Positions 23,341 to 33,100 of a stretch of DNA of 33,344 nucleotides are shown here, in pieces. The notes beneath the pieces were generated by a model. The model was not told where the DNA came from, ran no database searches, and was given only the letters and a program-made list of their open reading frames with translations. The stretch comes from JBBQER01 sp052148155 (lineage in GTDB: Bacteria > Actinomycetota > Acidimicrobiia > IMCC26256 > PALSA-610). Every line of letters starts with the position of its first letter. Within the stretch, counting starts at the first letter, position 1. The position numbers and the translations under genes are program-made. The stretch spans positions 1 to 33,344 of the forward strand of contig JBKQIY010000196.1 in NCBI GenBank assembly GCA_052148155.1, written 5' to 3'.

Positions 23341-24282
23341 TTGTCCGTCTCCAGCTCACCGGAGTACCCGCCGACAACCTCCGCTGTGGCTCCGAGAATC
23401 GTCGCCCCGGTGCTGATGACCATCGGGTTCCTGGCCGCGTCGATGGCGTATAGCTCGTGGACCGCGGAGAGAACGATCTTCGATCCAGCAGCCACCCGCG
23501 GCGCGACCACCTCGCTGTTGTCGACCCCCACCGTCCACGACCTGCTCGCACGGGAGATCCGTTCGGCGCTGCAGCCGAGTCTCGGACCAGCGGCCAACAA
23601 CCCGCAGCTGACCGCGGCGATCAACACCGCGGTTGCGGATCCCAGGTTCATCGGCGCATTCGAAGACGCGATTGTGAGCATCAACGAGGCCGTCCTCTCC
23701 GACGGTCACGGGCGCGTCACGCTCGACCCGGACGCCGTCACCGGCTCGGTCGACGCTGCCGTCGCTCGCGTCGACCCGAAGATCGCGCTGCAGGTGCGAA
23801 AGACGAAACAGGTCAGCGTCCCGATCGGCAGCGCCGACCTCCCCCATCTCGGCAACGTCGGCCGGAGCGTCCGCCAAGCCGGTGACATCGCGCTCGCGAT
23901 CGCGATCTTGTTGATCGGCGGCGCACTGGTGCTCGCCCCCGAACGCAAGACGTTCCGACGCGCGGGCCGACGCGTCGCGTGCTTGGCGATCCCGCCCGTC
24001 GCCGTGTTCGCAGTCGGACCGCGACTCTTGGCGTCGTCGCACAATCGTGCGCTCTCAGTGAGCGCCGCGATCCTGCAAGCCTACGGTCATCGGGTCCTGT
24101 TCTCGGCTGCGATCCTCGCGGTGGTCGGCATCAGCACCTGGATCATCGCGATCGCGATCCCGAAACGGACAGCCCGCCACACGCAAGCCGCGCCGACGCT
24201 CGGGCCGGTGTACGTGCGCCAGACCGCACCTCGCGTGCCGGCCGGCGAGCCGGGCGGGCTCCCCGAAAAGCTGTACTTGTAA
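23341..24282 (+). CDS. Integral membrane protein of unknown function, four predicted TM segments
   Basis: A 313-residue protein. TM1 is near residues 21-40 (APVLMTIGFLAASMAYSSW). A soluble, probably extracytoplasmic, roughly 140-residue section follows (LLAREIRSALQPSLG, INTAVADPRFIGAFEDAI, then DPDAVTGSVDAAVARVDPK). Three TM segments come next (DIALAIAILLIGGALVLA, CLAIPPVAVFAVGPRLL, LFSAAILAVVGISTWIIAIA), then a basic/Pro-rich cytoplasmic tail. The architecture resembles actinobacterial membrane proteins of unknown role; I cannot name a family. The start is uncertain: TTG at 23341 or GTG at 23386, neither with a good SD. It follows gpmA by 36 bases and may be co-transcribed with it. Confidence 0.72.
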   Translation: MSVSSSPEYPPTTSAVAPRIVAPVLMTIGFLAASMAYSSWTAERTIFDPAATRGATTSLLSTPTVHDLLAREIRSALQPSLGPAANNPQLTAAINTAVADPRFIGAFEDAIVSINEAVLSDGHGRVTLDPDAVTGSVDAAVARVDPKIALQVRKTKQVSVPIGSADLPHLGNVGRSVRQAGDIALAIAILLIGGALVLAPERKTFRRAGRRVACLAIPPVAVFAVGPRLLASSHNRALSVSAAILQAYGHRVLFSAAILAVVGISTWIIAIAIPKRTARHTQAAPTLGPVYVRQTAPRVPAGEPGGLPEKLYL

Positions 24283-24293
24283 CGACCGGCGCG

Positions 24294-24803
24294 CTACAGC
24301 GCGAACGCGCGCACGAGGGGGACAGGCTCGGCGATCCCCCGCACGAACACCGGCCCGAGCGGCTCGAAGCCGACGCCCGGCATCTCGCCGGCCTCGTCGG
24401 CGGTCGCTTCCGAGCACAACACCTCGCCCGGCGCGGCAAGGTCGGTGATACGAGACGCGAGATTCACGTCTCGGCCCACGATGTCGTCGCCGCGCGCACG
24501 CGGGCAGCCCCAGTGCATACCAATCCGTACCCACATTGGCATGTCACCGTCTGACTCTTCCTCGAACGCCCGTTGCATCGCCAGCGTCGTGAGGATCGCG
24601 GTTCGGGGATCGTCGAACCAGAGAAGCAGTCCGTCGCCGAGCTCCTTCACGACACGTGCCGTATCGGGAAGGGCGCGCTGCACGAGCTCTTCTTGTCGTT
24701 CGAGCAGTGTCAGCGCGAGGTCGTCGCCGTGCTCATCCGTCAGCTGGGTGAAGCCGACGATGTCGGTGAACACAATCGTGCCGGTAACCGTCGTCACCGG
24801 CAT
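24294..24803 (-). CDS. Class III nucleotidyl (adenylate/guanylate) cyclase, single domain
   Basis: A 169-residue stand-alone class III cyclase catalytic domain. The whole active-site set can be placed: metal Asp14 (FTDIVGFT) and Asp57 (ELGDG), purine-selecting Lys53 and Asp107, and transition-state Asn114 and Arg118 (GRDVNLASR). The Lys/Asp pair predicts ATP as substrate, thus cAMP. There is no membrane, HAMP or sensor domain in this polypeptide. The ATG overlaps the 3' end of the DUF4097-like gene by ten bases, so translation is coupled and regulation could come from that partner. It converges with the membrane protein gene; a small CGCGC-TACA-GCGCG hairpin (24290-24303) covers the junction. 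Confidence 0.9.
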   Translation of the reverse strand: MPVTTVTGTIVFTDIVGFTQLTDEHGDDLALTLLERQEELVQRALPDTARVVKELGDGLLLWFDDPRTAILTTLAMQRAFEEESDGDMPMWVRIGMHWGCPRARGDDIVGRDVNLASRITDLAAPGEVLCSEATADEAGEMPGVGFEPLGPVFVRGIAEPVPLVRAFAL

Positions 24804-25468
24804 GTGACCGAGATCGACCCGCTCACACTCTTGGCGCGGATCTCGCCGTCGTGGCCCGGTTCGCATTCACAGCGCACCCGACCGGAGACTGCCTTCAGGT
24901 GCGTCGCCGGACGCGAACCCGCAGGGACGGAAATCTCAACCGCACCCGAGATCGATCGGGCGGAGAGCCGGCCGCCGGGCCGGGCAGCGAGCGAGATGGT
25001 GCCGCTCACGGTCTTCACTTCGGCGTCGTCGACCGCGTCGACGTCGATGTTCCCGGAGACGGTTGCGATCACCGCTCGGCCGGCTTCGCCGATGTGCACG
25101 TGACTGCTCACGAACACGACGTGGCATTCGCCGGTGCAGGCACCGACGTCAACCCGACCGGACGCGCCCCGCGCGTTGACGGCAGTCGCCCGTTCGATCG
25201 CGACGGAACCGCTCTTGGTGGTGACCTTGACCGAGCCGGCATCGCCACGGACGTCGATCGCGCCCGACGAGGTACTGATCGTGAGATCGCTGCCGGCCGG
25301 GCAGCGGACCTCGAGCACGGATCCTCCGAAGGCCCGGATGTCGACGACGCCGTCTTCGCCGGACACGAAGGTGCCGCCCTCGACCGCAAAGGTCGCCCCG
25401 GCCTCAGCGACGACCCGAACTTTGCCCGAACGGCGCGTGATCCGCAGCCGCGGCAGCGTGTCGCTCAT
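24794..25468 (-). CDS. DUF4097-like beta-repeat protein
   Basis: A 224-residue protein built of short beta-strand repeats of the type SGxIxV or SGxVxI (SSGAIDVRGDAGSVKV, KSGSVAIERA, VSGNIDVDAV, VSGTISLAAR, ISGAVEISVP, VSGRVRCE, VSGSISVTCR). This is the pattern of the DUF4097/putative-adhesin right-handed beta-helix fold. No signal peptide or TM segment is visible, so it is probably cytosolic and not an adhesin. TAGGCT ends eight bases before the ATG, suggesting a leaderless mRNA. A GAAGCC-TAC-GGCTTC hairpin (25475-25489) overlaps that region. The overlap with the cyclase gene suggests the two act together; this is inference. Confidence 0.82.
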   Translation of the reverse strand: MSDTLPRLRITRRSGKVRVVAEAGATFAVEGGTFVSGEDGVVDIRAFGGSVLEVRCPAGSDLTISTSSGAIDVRGDAGSVKVTTKSGSVAIERATAVNARGASGRVDVGACTGECHVVFVSSHVHIGEAGRAVIATVSGNIDVDAVDDAEVKTVSGTISLAARPGGRLSARSISGAVEISVPAGSRPATHLKAVSGRVRCECEPGHDGEIRAKSVSGSISVTCR

Positions 25469-25515
25469 TGTCCCGAAGCCTACGGCTTCAGGCGGCGACG
25501 ACCTACGGCCATCCG

Positions 25516-27567
25516 TCAGCCTCGCGGCGGTTCGCGCCGGTGCGGACCTTCCGCGTCTGGCTGCAATTCCGGGGGGAGCTCGCCGCTGTAGGCGATCGCG
25601 AGGTGCTGCACCGCGCGGGTGAGCGCGACGAACAAGAGCCGCACTCCGTGGGCTCCGGACTGTGCGATCTCGGCTGGCTCGACGACGATCACTCCGTCGA
25701 ACTCGAGGCCTTTCGCCAGCGGTGCGGGCACCACCACGACCGGACGGTCCGGTTCGACCTCACCCGGTTCGGCGAGCACGACCCCTCGCGCCTCGAGCGC
25801 AGCGCGCAGCTCGTCGACTCGTGCGGGCATCGCGATCAGCGCCACCGTCGCGAGGTCGCCGACCATCGCGACTGCATGGTCAGCGACCTGGTCGACGAGC
25901 TCACCGGCAGCGACGCGGTGCAGGTCCGGCGGGTCACCGTCGGGGCGCACCGACTCCGACGGTGCGAGGCCCGGCGCGGCGCGGGCGAGTAAACGGTTCG
26001 CCAATGCGAGCACGGCGCCGGGAAGGCGGTACCCCATTGTCAGCTGCGCGGTCTGCGCGTTGGTCGGCCGGCCGAGATGCTCGAGCGTCTCCTCCCAACT
26101 TCCGAGCGACGCCGGGCCGGTCGCCTGCGCGAGATCGCCGAGCACGGTCATGGAGTGACGTCGGGCCCGACGGGCCAGCATGCGCAGCTGCATGGGTGAG
26201 AGGTCCTGCGCCTCGTCGACAACGACATGCTCGAATTGGCGGACTCCGCCCTTCATGAGCGATTCGGCTTCGTCGAGGAGCGGCAGGTCGGCGGCCGTCC
26301 ACGCGTCGGCCGCGGCTCGCGGTCGCAAGAGCAACTCCTGCTCGGCGACGTCGAGCACACCGTCGGCCGCTCGGGCGAGCGTCGCCCGTTGGGAGAGCAG
26401 CGAACGCACGAGCGCCACCGCGCCGACCGAGCGCCAGCATCCGTCGATCGCCTTGCGGGACGGACCGTCCGCGGCCAGCTCGGCGGCGAGGTCCTGTTCG
26501 TCGAAGCCCAACGGAATCCCTCGCGTGTACGCGCCGTAGGCGTGGTGCACGAGCGCGCGCCGGAACCGCTCGCGCTGGGCGCCGATCGGCACCGCACGCG
26601 ATCGGACCGCCGCGACCATGGCTTGGAGTTCGGTGGCGCCGACCCGGATTGGACGGGCCCGGCAGTTGAGCACGATGCCGTCGGCCGGGATCCGGACTGC
26701 TTGTGCGGCTGCTCGCTCGATCACGGCCGACATGCGGGCGTCGCCTTTCACTGCGGCTGCCGGGTCGGAGTCTTCGGCGACCACCCGGAACCGGAGTGCG
26801 AGCAGCCCGTCGACGGTCGTCTGCGTCGCCGACGTCTCGCCCAACGACGGGAGCACCTGGCTGATGTAACGCAGAAACACCGGGTTCGGACCGACGACCA
26901 GTACGCCGCCGCGGGCCAGGCGCGCTCGATGCTCGTAGAGGAGGAACGCGGCGCGGTGCAGCCCGACCGCGGTCTTGCCGGTGCCCGGCCCGCCTTGCAC
27001 AACGAGACACGTCTCGAGCGGAGCGCGGATGATCGCGTCCTGCTCGCCTTGGATCGTGGCGACGATGTCACGCATCTGACCAGTGCGGGCCCGGCCGAGC
27101 TCGGCGAGCAGCGGATCGGGCACCCCGCCGGAGCCGGCGAGCGAATCGGGATCGTCGAAGTCCTCTTCGAAGACGTCTTGCAGTTCGCGACCGCTGAACA
27201 CGAAGCGGCGGCGCAGGTGGAGTCCGAGCGGATCGGCGAGCGTCGCCCGGTAGAAGGGCGTGGCCACACCGGCTCGCCAGTCGACGACCACCGCCAAGCC
27301 CGTCCCGTCCTCCACGTGGCGACGCCCGATATACCAGCGTTCGTCGGCTTCGTCGTCGATCCGGCCGAAACACAACGATCCGGCGTCGTCGTTGAGGGAG
27401 TCGAGCCTCCGCTCAAGCTGCCACTTCACCGCCTCGGCGTCGGCCTCGTTGGCGGCCAGCACGTCCTCGTCGGCGACGCGGGCCGCGGTGCGGCGGCGCA
27501 TCTCCTCGAGGCAGTCCTGCGCGAACCGCAGGCGCGCGCGTTCCAGCGCAACGTCCGGGTGGGGCAT
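25516..27567 (-). CDS. helD: HelD-like UvrD-family ATPase (RNA polymerase recycling factor)
   Basis: A 683-residue superfamily-1 ATPase. The N-terminal helical arm (about 1-60, EEMRRRTAARVADEDVLAAN) is followed by RWYIGRRHVED and VVVDWRAGVATPFYRAT, a HelD-specific block. IQGEQDAIIRAPLE, Walker A GGPGTGKTA (192-200), Walker B VVVDEAQDLSPMQ, and the C-terminal GLEFDGVIVVEP and LLFVALTRAVQHLAI motifs follow. HelD/HelR proteins insert their arms into RNA polymerase and strip it from DNA, in some actinobacteria also removing rifamycins. The start at 27567 has no SD, but TATCGT ends seven bases before it, so a leaderless mRNA is likely. It is divergent from the transporter operon. Family sure; physiological role inferred from relatives. 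Confidence 0.88.
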   Translation of the reverse strand: MPHPDVALERARLRFAQDCLEEMRRRTAARVADEDVLAANEADAEAVKWQLERRLDSLNDDAGSLCFGRIDDEADERWYIGRRHVEDGTGLAVVVDWRAGVATPFYRATLADPLGLHLRRRFVFSGRELQDVFEEDFDDPDSLAGSGGVPDPLLAELGRARTGQMRDIVATIQGEQDAIIRAPLETCLVVQGGPGTGKTAVGLHRAAFLLYEHRARLARGGVLVVGPNPVFLRYISQVLPSLGETSATQTTVDGLLALRFRVVAEDSDPAAAVKGDARMSAVIERAAAQAVRIPADGIVLNCRARPIRVGATELQAMVAAVRSRAVPIGAQRERFRRALVHHAYGAYTRGIPLGFDEQDLAAELAADGPSRKAIDGCWRSVGAVALVRSLLSQRATLARAADGVLDVAEQELLLRPRAAADAWTAADLPLLDEAESLMKGGVRQFEHVVVDEAQDLSPMQLRMLARRARRHSMTVLGDLAQATGPASLGSWEETLEHLGRPTNAQTAQLTMGYRLPGAVLALANRLLARAAPGLAPSESVRPDGDPPDLHRVAAGELVDQVADHAVAMVGDLATVALIAMPARVDELRAALEARGVVLAEPGEVEPDRPVVVVPAPLAKGLEFDGVIVVEPAEIAQSGAHGVRLLFVALTRAVQHLAIAYSGELPPELQPDAEGPHRREPPRG

Positions 27568-27893
27568 TACGTCGACGATAGTGGCCGCGAAACGCCTCCC
27601 GCCGCGAATTTCGAGGGCAGCGACGACGCCCCGGCCGACGAACGTCGCTGCGACGGTCCACGACGATCCGCACGTCAAATAGGCGTCTGAGAGGCCGGGT
27701 GGGCCGCCTCCGGCGAGGCGAGCAGCCGAGATTCGGACAGTCTCGACGGGTCGGAGGAGGAGCGAAGACCGGAGTTCACCGCCGAGCCGACCGGTCCGTT
27801 TGTGCGCATGTTCTTGCGCAGCGCGTGCACACTTCGTACGTTGAGCGGTGTGACGACCCCGCCGATGACCGGTTCGGCGCCGGACCGGCAGGA
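27568..27893. other. 326-bp divergent regulatory gap between helD and the HAAT transporter operon
   Basis: The left end carries the helD -10-like box (27575-27580 on the minus strand). The right end carries a promoter candidate and a short leader frame for the transporter. The middle, about 27600-27800, has only Arg-rich shadow frames and shows no repeat or motif I can name. A longer frame running into the permease from 27699 lacks hydrophobic or conserved sequence and is not taken as coding. Confidence 0.5.
27814..27842 (+). promoter_or_regulatory. Candidate promoter of the transporter operon
   Basis: TTGCGC (27814-27819), 17 bases, then TACGTT (27837-27842), a TANNNT-type -10. Each element keeps three of six consensus bases, but the spacing is exact. 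Transcription would start near 27849-27850, which coincides with a GTG that opens a 15-codon frame ending across the permease start codon. Confidence 0.4.
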
Positions 27894-27897
27894 ATGA
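27850..27897 (+). CDS. Possible 15-residue leader peptide overlapping the permease start (ATGA)
   Basis: GTG at 27850 begins the frame VTTPPMTGSAPDRQE, whose TGA shares bases with the permease ATG (GAATGAG). If transcription starts at 27849-27850 the leader frame would be leaderless and ribosomes ending there could re-initiate on the permease, whose own SD (AGGA, two bases away) is badly placed. It contains no run of Leu, Ile, Val or Cys that would suggest attenuation. An ATG at 27865 in the same frame is another possible start. The feature may be chance. Confidence 0.25.
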   Translation: MTTPPMTGSAPDRQE

Positions 27898-30029
27898 GCC
27901 GCCCGACGTCGGTCACCGACCGCGCCAAGGTCGCCGCCCTGGCCGTGGCGCCCCTCGTCGTGATGCTCGTCGGCGTGAAGGTCGCCTGGCCCGACGTCAC
28001 GTGGGGCACGATCCTGGGCGGCACGATTGACGGGCTGCTCACCGCGCTCGTCGCGCTCGGTATCGCGATCGTGTACCGAGCGAACCGGATCATCAACTTC
28101 TCGGCTGCCGACCTCGGCGAAACGCCGGCGATCCTTGCGCTGCTTTTGTATTCGTCGGTCGGCTGGAACATCTACCTCGCAACCGCGACTGGCCTGGTCG
28201 CGTCGATCGCGCTCGGCGTCCTAGTGGAGTTCTTGTTCCTGCGCCGGTTCTTCCGCGCGCCGCGCCTGATCCTGACGGTCGCGACGATCGGCGTCACCGA
28301 GGTGGTCGTGGCGCTCGGGCTGCTGTTACCGCAGTGGCTCGGCAACAGCAGCGTCGTGCAGTACCCGCCGTTCATCAACTTGAGCTTCGGGGTGGGTCGC
28401 GGGCTGAGCGCCACCGAGTTCTACGGCAACGACGTGCTGACCCTGATCGTCGTGCCGTTGATCCTGCTCGGACTGGTGGCGTTCTTCCGCTTCACATCGA
28501 TCGGAGTCGCGCTGCGCGCGTCTGCCGAGAATGCCGACCGCGCATCCCTGCTCGGCATTCCAGTACGCCGGCTGCAGAGCGTCGTGTGGGGTCTCACCGG
28601 CTTGCTCGCGTTCGTCGCGATGTTCTTGCGTATCGGCGTCGACGGTTCTCAGCTCGGACAGGTGCTCGACCCCACACTCCTGCTCAGCGCGTTGGGGGCC
28701 GCGGTGATCGGCCGGATGGAGCGACTACCGACGATCACCTTCGCGGCGATCGGTCTCGGCATCGTGTCACAGGCCGCCCGCTACCACTACTCGTCGGACG
28801 CGTACCGGTCGGCGATCATCGCCGCGATCATCGTCGTGGCGCTGTTGGCGCAGCGTTCCACGAGCCTGTCACGACTCACGAGCGCAGCGACGTCGACCTG
28901 GCAGGAGACTCGGGAAGTCCGGCCGATTCCGGCTGAACTGCGCCGCGAACCGGCGGTGCGTATCGCCCGCTGGGTGCTGGGCGGTCTGCTCGTGACCGGC
29001 CTCGCGCTGATCCCGATCATCCTTCCCGGCAACCGGATCGAGCTCGTCACCGTCATCGCCATTTACGGGCTGATCGGACTGTCGCTCGTCGTGCTGACCG
29101 GCTGGGCCGGTCAGGTCAGCCTCGGTCAGATGGCGTTCGTCGGTTTCGGTTCGGCGCTAGCCGGCACGATGGCCGCACGCTGGCACGTCGATACCGGGCT
29201 GATACTGATCGCTTCGGGTGTACTCGGCGCAGCCCTCGCCGTCTTGGTCGGTATGCCGACGCTACGAGCTCGGGGATTGGCCTTCGCGGTGATCACGCTC
29301 GCGTTCGCGTTGGCGACCTCCGACTTCTTGTTGAACACCGGCTACTCGCCGTTGCGCAACTGGCTGCCCCAGAACGTGATCAACCGCACCAACCTGTTCG
29401 GCGTGATCCCGTTGGGAACCGACACCGAATTTTACTTACTAACCATCGCGGTGCTGACCCTCGCGATGATCGGCGTGCGCGGCTTGCGTTCGAGCCGAAC
29501 CGGGCGCGTCCTGATCGGTGTACGTGACAACGAACGCGGCACCGAGGCGTACGCCATCCGCGCCCGCAACGCGCTGATGCTCGGGTTCGCGATCTCCGGT
29601 TTCCTCGCCGGCGTCGCCGGCGCGCTGTTCGTACTGCAACAACAGCTCCACATCGCCCACACCTTCACGCCCGATGTGAGCTTGCGGATTTTCGCGTTGG
29701 TGGTGGTGGGAGGGTTGGGATCGATCTCGGGCGCGGTGCTCGGTGCCGTGTTCGTGTATGGCGTGCAGTACTTCTTGCCGTCGCAGTGGGCGTTCCTCGC
29801 GACCGGGGCAGGCCTCCTGTTGGTCCTGCTGTTGGTGCCCGGCGGACTGGGCGCGATGTTCGGCGACGCCCGCGACGGCATCTTGCGGTTCTACGCGCGC
29901 CGCAAAGGCATCCGGGTTCCGAGCCTGTTGGCCGACACCTATGTCGAACCCGACATCAAGTCGGCGCCGCTCGCCGAGGCGGTCGCGGACGCCGCCGAGC
30001 GCGGCGAGCTTGAGGTGCTCCCGCAGTGA
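27894..30029 (+). CDS. Fused HAAT-family ABC permease (LivH-LivM type in one chain)
   Basis: A 711-residue membrane protein made of both permeases of a branched-chain-amino-acid-type ABC importer. The LivH-like half (about 1-320) has IDGLLTALVALGIAIVYRAN, INFSAADLGE, then SIGVALRASAENADRASLLG, the EAA-type loop that contacts the ATPase. A hydrophilic linker (about 325-360) leads to the LivM-like half (about 361-660): GWAGQVSLGQMAFVGFGSAL, MPTLRARGLAFAVITLAFAL, VRDNERGTEAYAIRARNALM (second EAA loop), and FALVVVGGLGSISGAVLGAV. A roughly 50-residue acidic tail follows. About 16-18 TM segments are expected. It is the first gene of the transporter operon, 73 bases before the ATPase fusion. Substrate unknown; this family also carries amides, urea and aromatic or fatty acids. 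Confidence 0.92.
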   Translation: MSRPTSVTDRAKVAALAVAPLVVMLVGVKVAWPDVTWGTILGGTIDGLLTALVALGIAIVYRANRIINFSAADLGETPAILALLLYSSVGWNIYLATATGLVASIALGVLVEFLFLRRFFRAPRLILTVATIGVTEVVVALGLLLPQWLGNSSVVQYPPFINLSFGVGRGLSATEFYGNDVLTLIVVPLILLGLVAFFRFTSIGVALRASAENADRASLLGIPVRRLQSVVWGLTGLLAFVAMFLRIGVDGSQLGQVLDPTLLLSALGAAVIGRMERLPTITFAAIGLGIVSQAARYHYSSDAYRSAIIAAIIVVALLAQRSTSLSRLTSAATSTWQETREVRPIPAELRREPAVRIARWVLGGLLVTGLALIPIILPGNRIELVTVIAIYGLIGLSLVVLTGWAGQVSLGQMAFVGFGSALAGTMAARWHVDTGLILIASGVLGAALAVLVGMPTLRARGLAFAVITLAFALATSDFLLNTGYSPLRNWLPQNVINRTNLFGVIPLGTDTEFYLLTIAVLTLAMIGVRGLRSSRTGRVLIGVRDNERGTEAYAIRARNALMLGFAISGFLAGVAGALFVLQQQLHIAHTFTPDVSLRIFALVVVGGLGSISGAVLGAVFVYGVQYFLPSQWAFLATGAGLLLVLLLVPGGLGAMFGDARDGILRFYARRKGIRVPSLLADTYVEPDIKSAPLAEAVADAAERGELEVLPQ

Positions 30030-30102
30030 CACAGGCACAGACTGCACGCCCAGACCGTGTCCTGCGTCGCTCGGGCGAGCGCGGGTCGGAGGTCCGAGCC
30101 GC

Positions 30103-33100
30103 ATGACCATGATGCAGGCGCGCCCGGTCCGTCAGCCTCCGACGGTCTGGTTCACGGTTCGCGGTTACCCGGTACACAAACCTCGCCCGCCGCGCCGCTT
30201 CTTCGAGGAGACGAGTGGGGGCCAGGCGCTGTTCCCGCTGATCGTGCTGGTCGGTCTCAACTTCGCGAACCAGCTTGACGTGAGCGCGTTCGGCATCCTC
30301 GGTCCCGACATCCGTGACTCGTTCCATCTGTCCAACCAGGGATATCTGACGCTGGTCGCGCTCACCCAGCTCGGCGGTCTCCTGCTCGCGATCCCGCTCG
30401 CCTACTACTCCGACCGGATACCTCGGGTCGCGATGGTGTTCGTCGGCGCGGTGGTCTGGGCCGTGTTCGGGTTCTTCACCGGCCTGGCGGTCACGGTGTT
30501 GCTGCTCGTTCTCGCCCGCTCCGGCGCCGGCATGGGTCGGGCGGTGATCACCCCGTCGCACAACCCGCTGCTGTCTGACTACTACCCGCCGGAAGTGCGG
30601 CCCGACGTGTTCGGGCTCCACGCGATGGGCCTGGCCTTGGGTGCGCTCGTCGGACCTGTCGTGGGCGGCCTGCTCGGACAGGTCTACGGGTGGCGAGTGC
30701 CGTTCTTCGTGTTCGTGATCCCGACCGTTGTGTTCGCGATCCTGGCGCTGCGGCTGCACGAGCCGGGCCGTGGCCACTGGGAGCGTGCCGCGGCCGGCGC
30801 GAGCGCGGCCGTGATCGCCACTGACGAGATCCCACCCTCGTTCGCCGAATCGATACGCATCCTGTGGCAGGTCGGCACACTCCGACGGATCTGGTACGCG
30901 CTGCCGTTCCTCGCGGCGTCGTTCATCGGCCTCGTGACGCTCACGTCGCTGTTCTACCAGCACGTCTTCCACCTCGACGATTTCCAACGCGGCATCGTCG
31001 CCGCGCTCGCCGAACCTGGACAGATCATCGCGATTCTGCTGGGTATCCCGCTCGCGTCGAGGCTGATGCTGCGCGACCCGGGCGGCGGCCTGCGAATGTT
31101 GGCGGGGCTCGGCGTCGTCATCGCGGCCGCGTGGACCGCGTTTGCGTTCGCCCCGAACCTCGGGATCGCGATCGCGATGAACTTCGTCGTTTCCGGCCTG
31201 TCCTCGCTCCTCGTGCCCGGCATCTTCGCGGCGCTGTCGTTGACGATCCCGCCCAAGGTGCGCGCGATGGGTTTCGCGATGTCGGCGCTGTTCATCGTGC
31301 CGGGCCTGCTCGCGCTGTATGTCGTCGGCGGGATCGCCGACACGTACGGCTTGCGTGCCGGCTTGTTCATCGTGGCGCCGATCTTCTTGATCGGAGCGTG
31401 GGTCCTGGCCTCCGGTTCGTTCTTCGTGCGCTCCGACATCAACCGGGTCTGGACCTCCACCGCCGCCCAAGCCGAAGTGATGTTCAAACGACAACAGGGC
31501 GAAGTGAAGCTCCTGCTCGTGCGCAACGTGGACGTGCATTACGACAGCGTGCAGGTGCTGTTCGGCGTCAACTTCGAGGTCGACGAGGGCGAAATTGTGG
31601 CGCTGCTCGGCACCAACGGCGCTGGCAAATCGACCCTGTTGAAAACCATCGCCGGTCTGGTCGAGGCCACGAACGGCGCGGTCGTCTTCGACGGTCGCGA
31701 CATGACGTACGCACCACCCAACGAGGTCGCCGGCCGCGGCGTGATCATGATGCCGGGCGGCCAGGGCACATTCCCGACCATGACCGTCACCGAGCATCTG
31801 CGGCTCGCCTCGTGGTTGCACCGCAAAGACAAGGCGCGCGTCGCCGCCGCGACCGAACACGTCCTCGACCTGTTCCCGATCCTGCGGGAGCGCATCGACG
31901 AACCGGCCGGGAACCTCTCCGGCGGCCAGCAGCAGATGCTTGCGCTCGGCATGGCGTTCATCGAACAGCCCCGACTCCTGATGATCGACGAGCTGTCACT
32001 TGGCCTCGCACCCACGATCGTCGAGCAGCTCCTTCCGCTCGTCCGCGACTTCGCGGCGCGGGGAACCACCGTGATTCTGGTCGAACAGTCCGTGAACCTG
32101 GCGCTCACGATCGCAGAAACCGCGTACTTCATGGAAAAGGGCGAGATCCGCTTCCACGGCCCGACCGCCGAACTTCTCGAACGGCCCGACGTGCTCCGCT
32201 CGGTGTTCTTGGAAGGCGCGGACACGTTCGGGAGCGTGCAGGCAACGCCCGCCGGTCCGGTCCCGTCGGTCGGCACGACGGTGCCGGCCACGCCGGCGCA
32301 TGTCGACCTGCCTCAGGGCAACGGCCACGACGCGCCAGCCGAGCGCGCGATTCGTCTCGGGCTCGACAATGTGTCGAAACGTTTCGGTGGCCTTTCGGCA
32401 TTGTCGGAGGTGTCATTCTCGGCGTACGGCGGCGAGATCGTCGGGATTATCGGACCGAACGGCGCCGGCAAAACGACCCTGTTCGACGCGATCTCGGGCT
32501 TCTCACGGGTCGACTCGGGAACGATCGTGCTCGGCGAAGGCAACGATGCGCTCGACGTGACGCGTCTCGCGCCCGCCCGCCGTGCACGCCTCGGGCTGGG
32601 TCGCTCGTTCCAGGACGGCCGCCTGTTCCCGTCGCTGACCGTCGCCGAGACGGTCTCGTTGGCGTTCGAACGTCATCTCGAGGTGCGCGACCCGATCGGC
32701 GCCGCGTTGCACCTGCCCTTCGTCACTGATGCTGAGGCCGACACCAATGCCCGCGTCGAAGAGCTGCTCGAACTGCTCGGGATCACCGACTTCCGCGACA
32801 AGCTCGGACGCGAGCTGTCCACCGGCAGCCGGCGCATCGTCGACCTTGCCTGCGTGCTGGCGCACCGACCGTCGGTGCTCCTGCTCGACGAGCCGTCGTC
32901 GGGGATTGCTCAGCGGGAAGCCGAGGCGCTCGGACCGCTCCTGTTGCGCATACGCGACCAGACTGACGCCACCCTGCTGGTCATCGAACATGATGTGCCG
33001 CTCCTGTTGTCGGTCGCGGACCGCCTGATCGCCCTCGATCTCGGCGAGATCGTGATGAGCGGCAACCCTGACGACGTCGTACACGACCCGACCGTTGTGA

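Noticed and set aside
29956..31860. 634-codon minus-strand frame over the MFS-ABC fusion gene
   Set aside because: Extremely Arg/Glu/His-rich with no hydrophobic core, typical of the antisense of membrane-protein codons.
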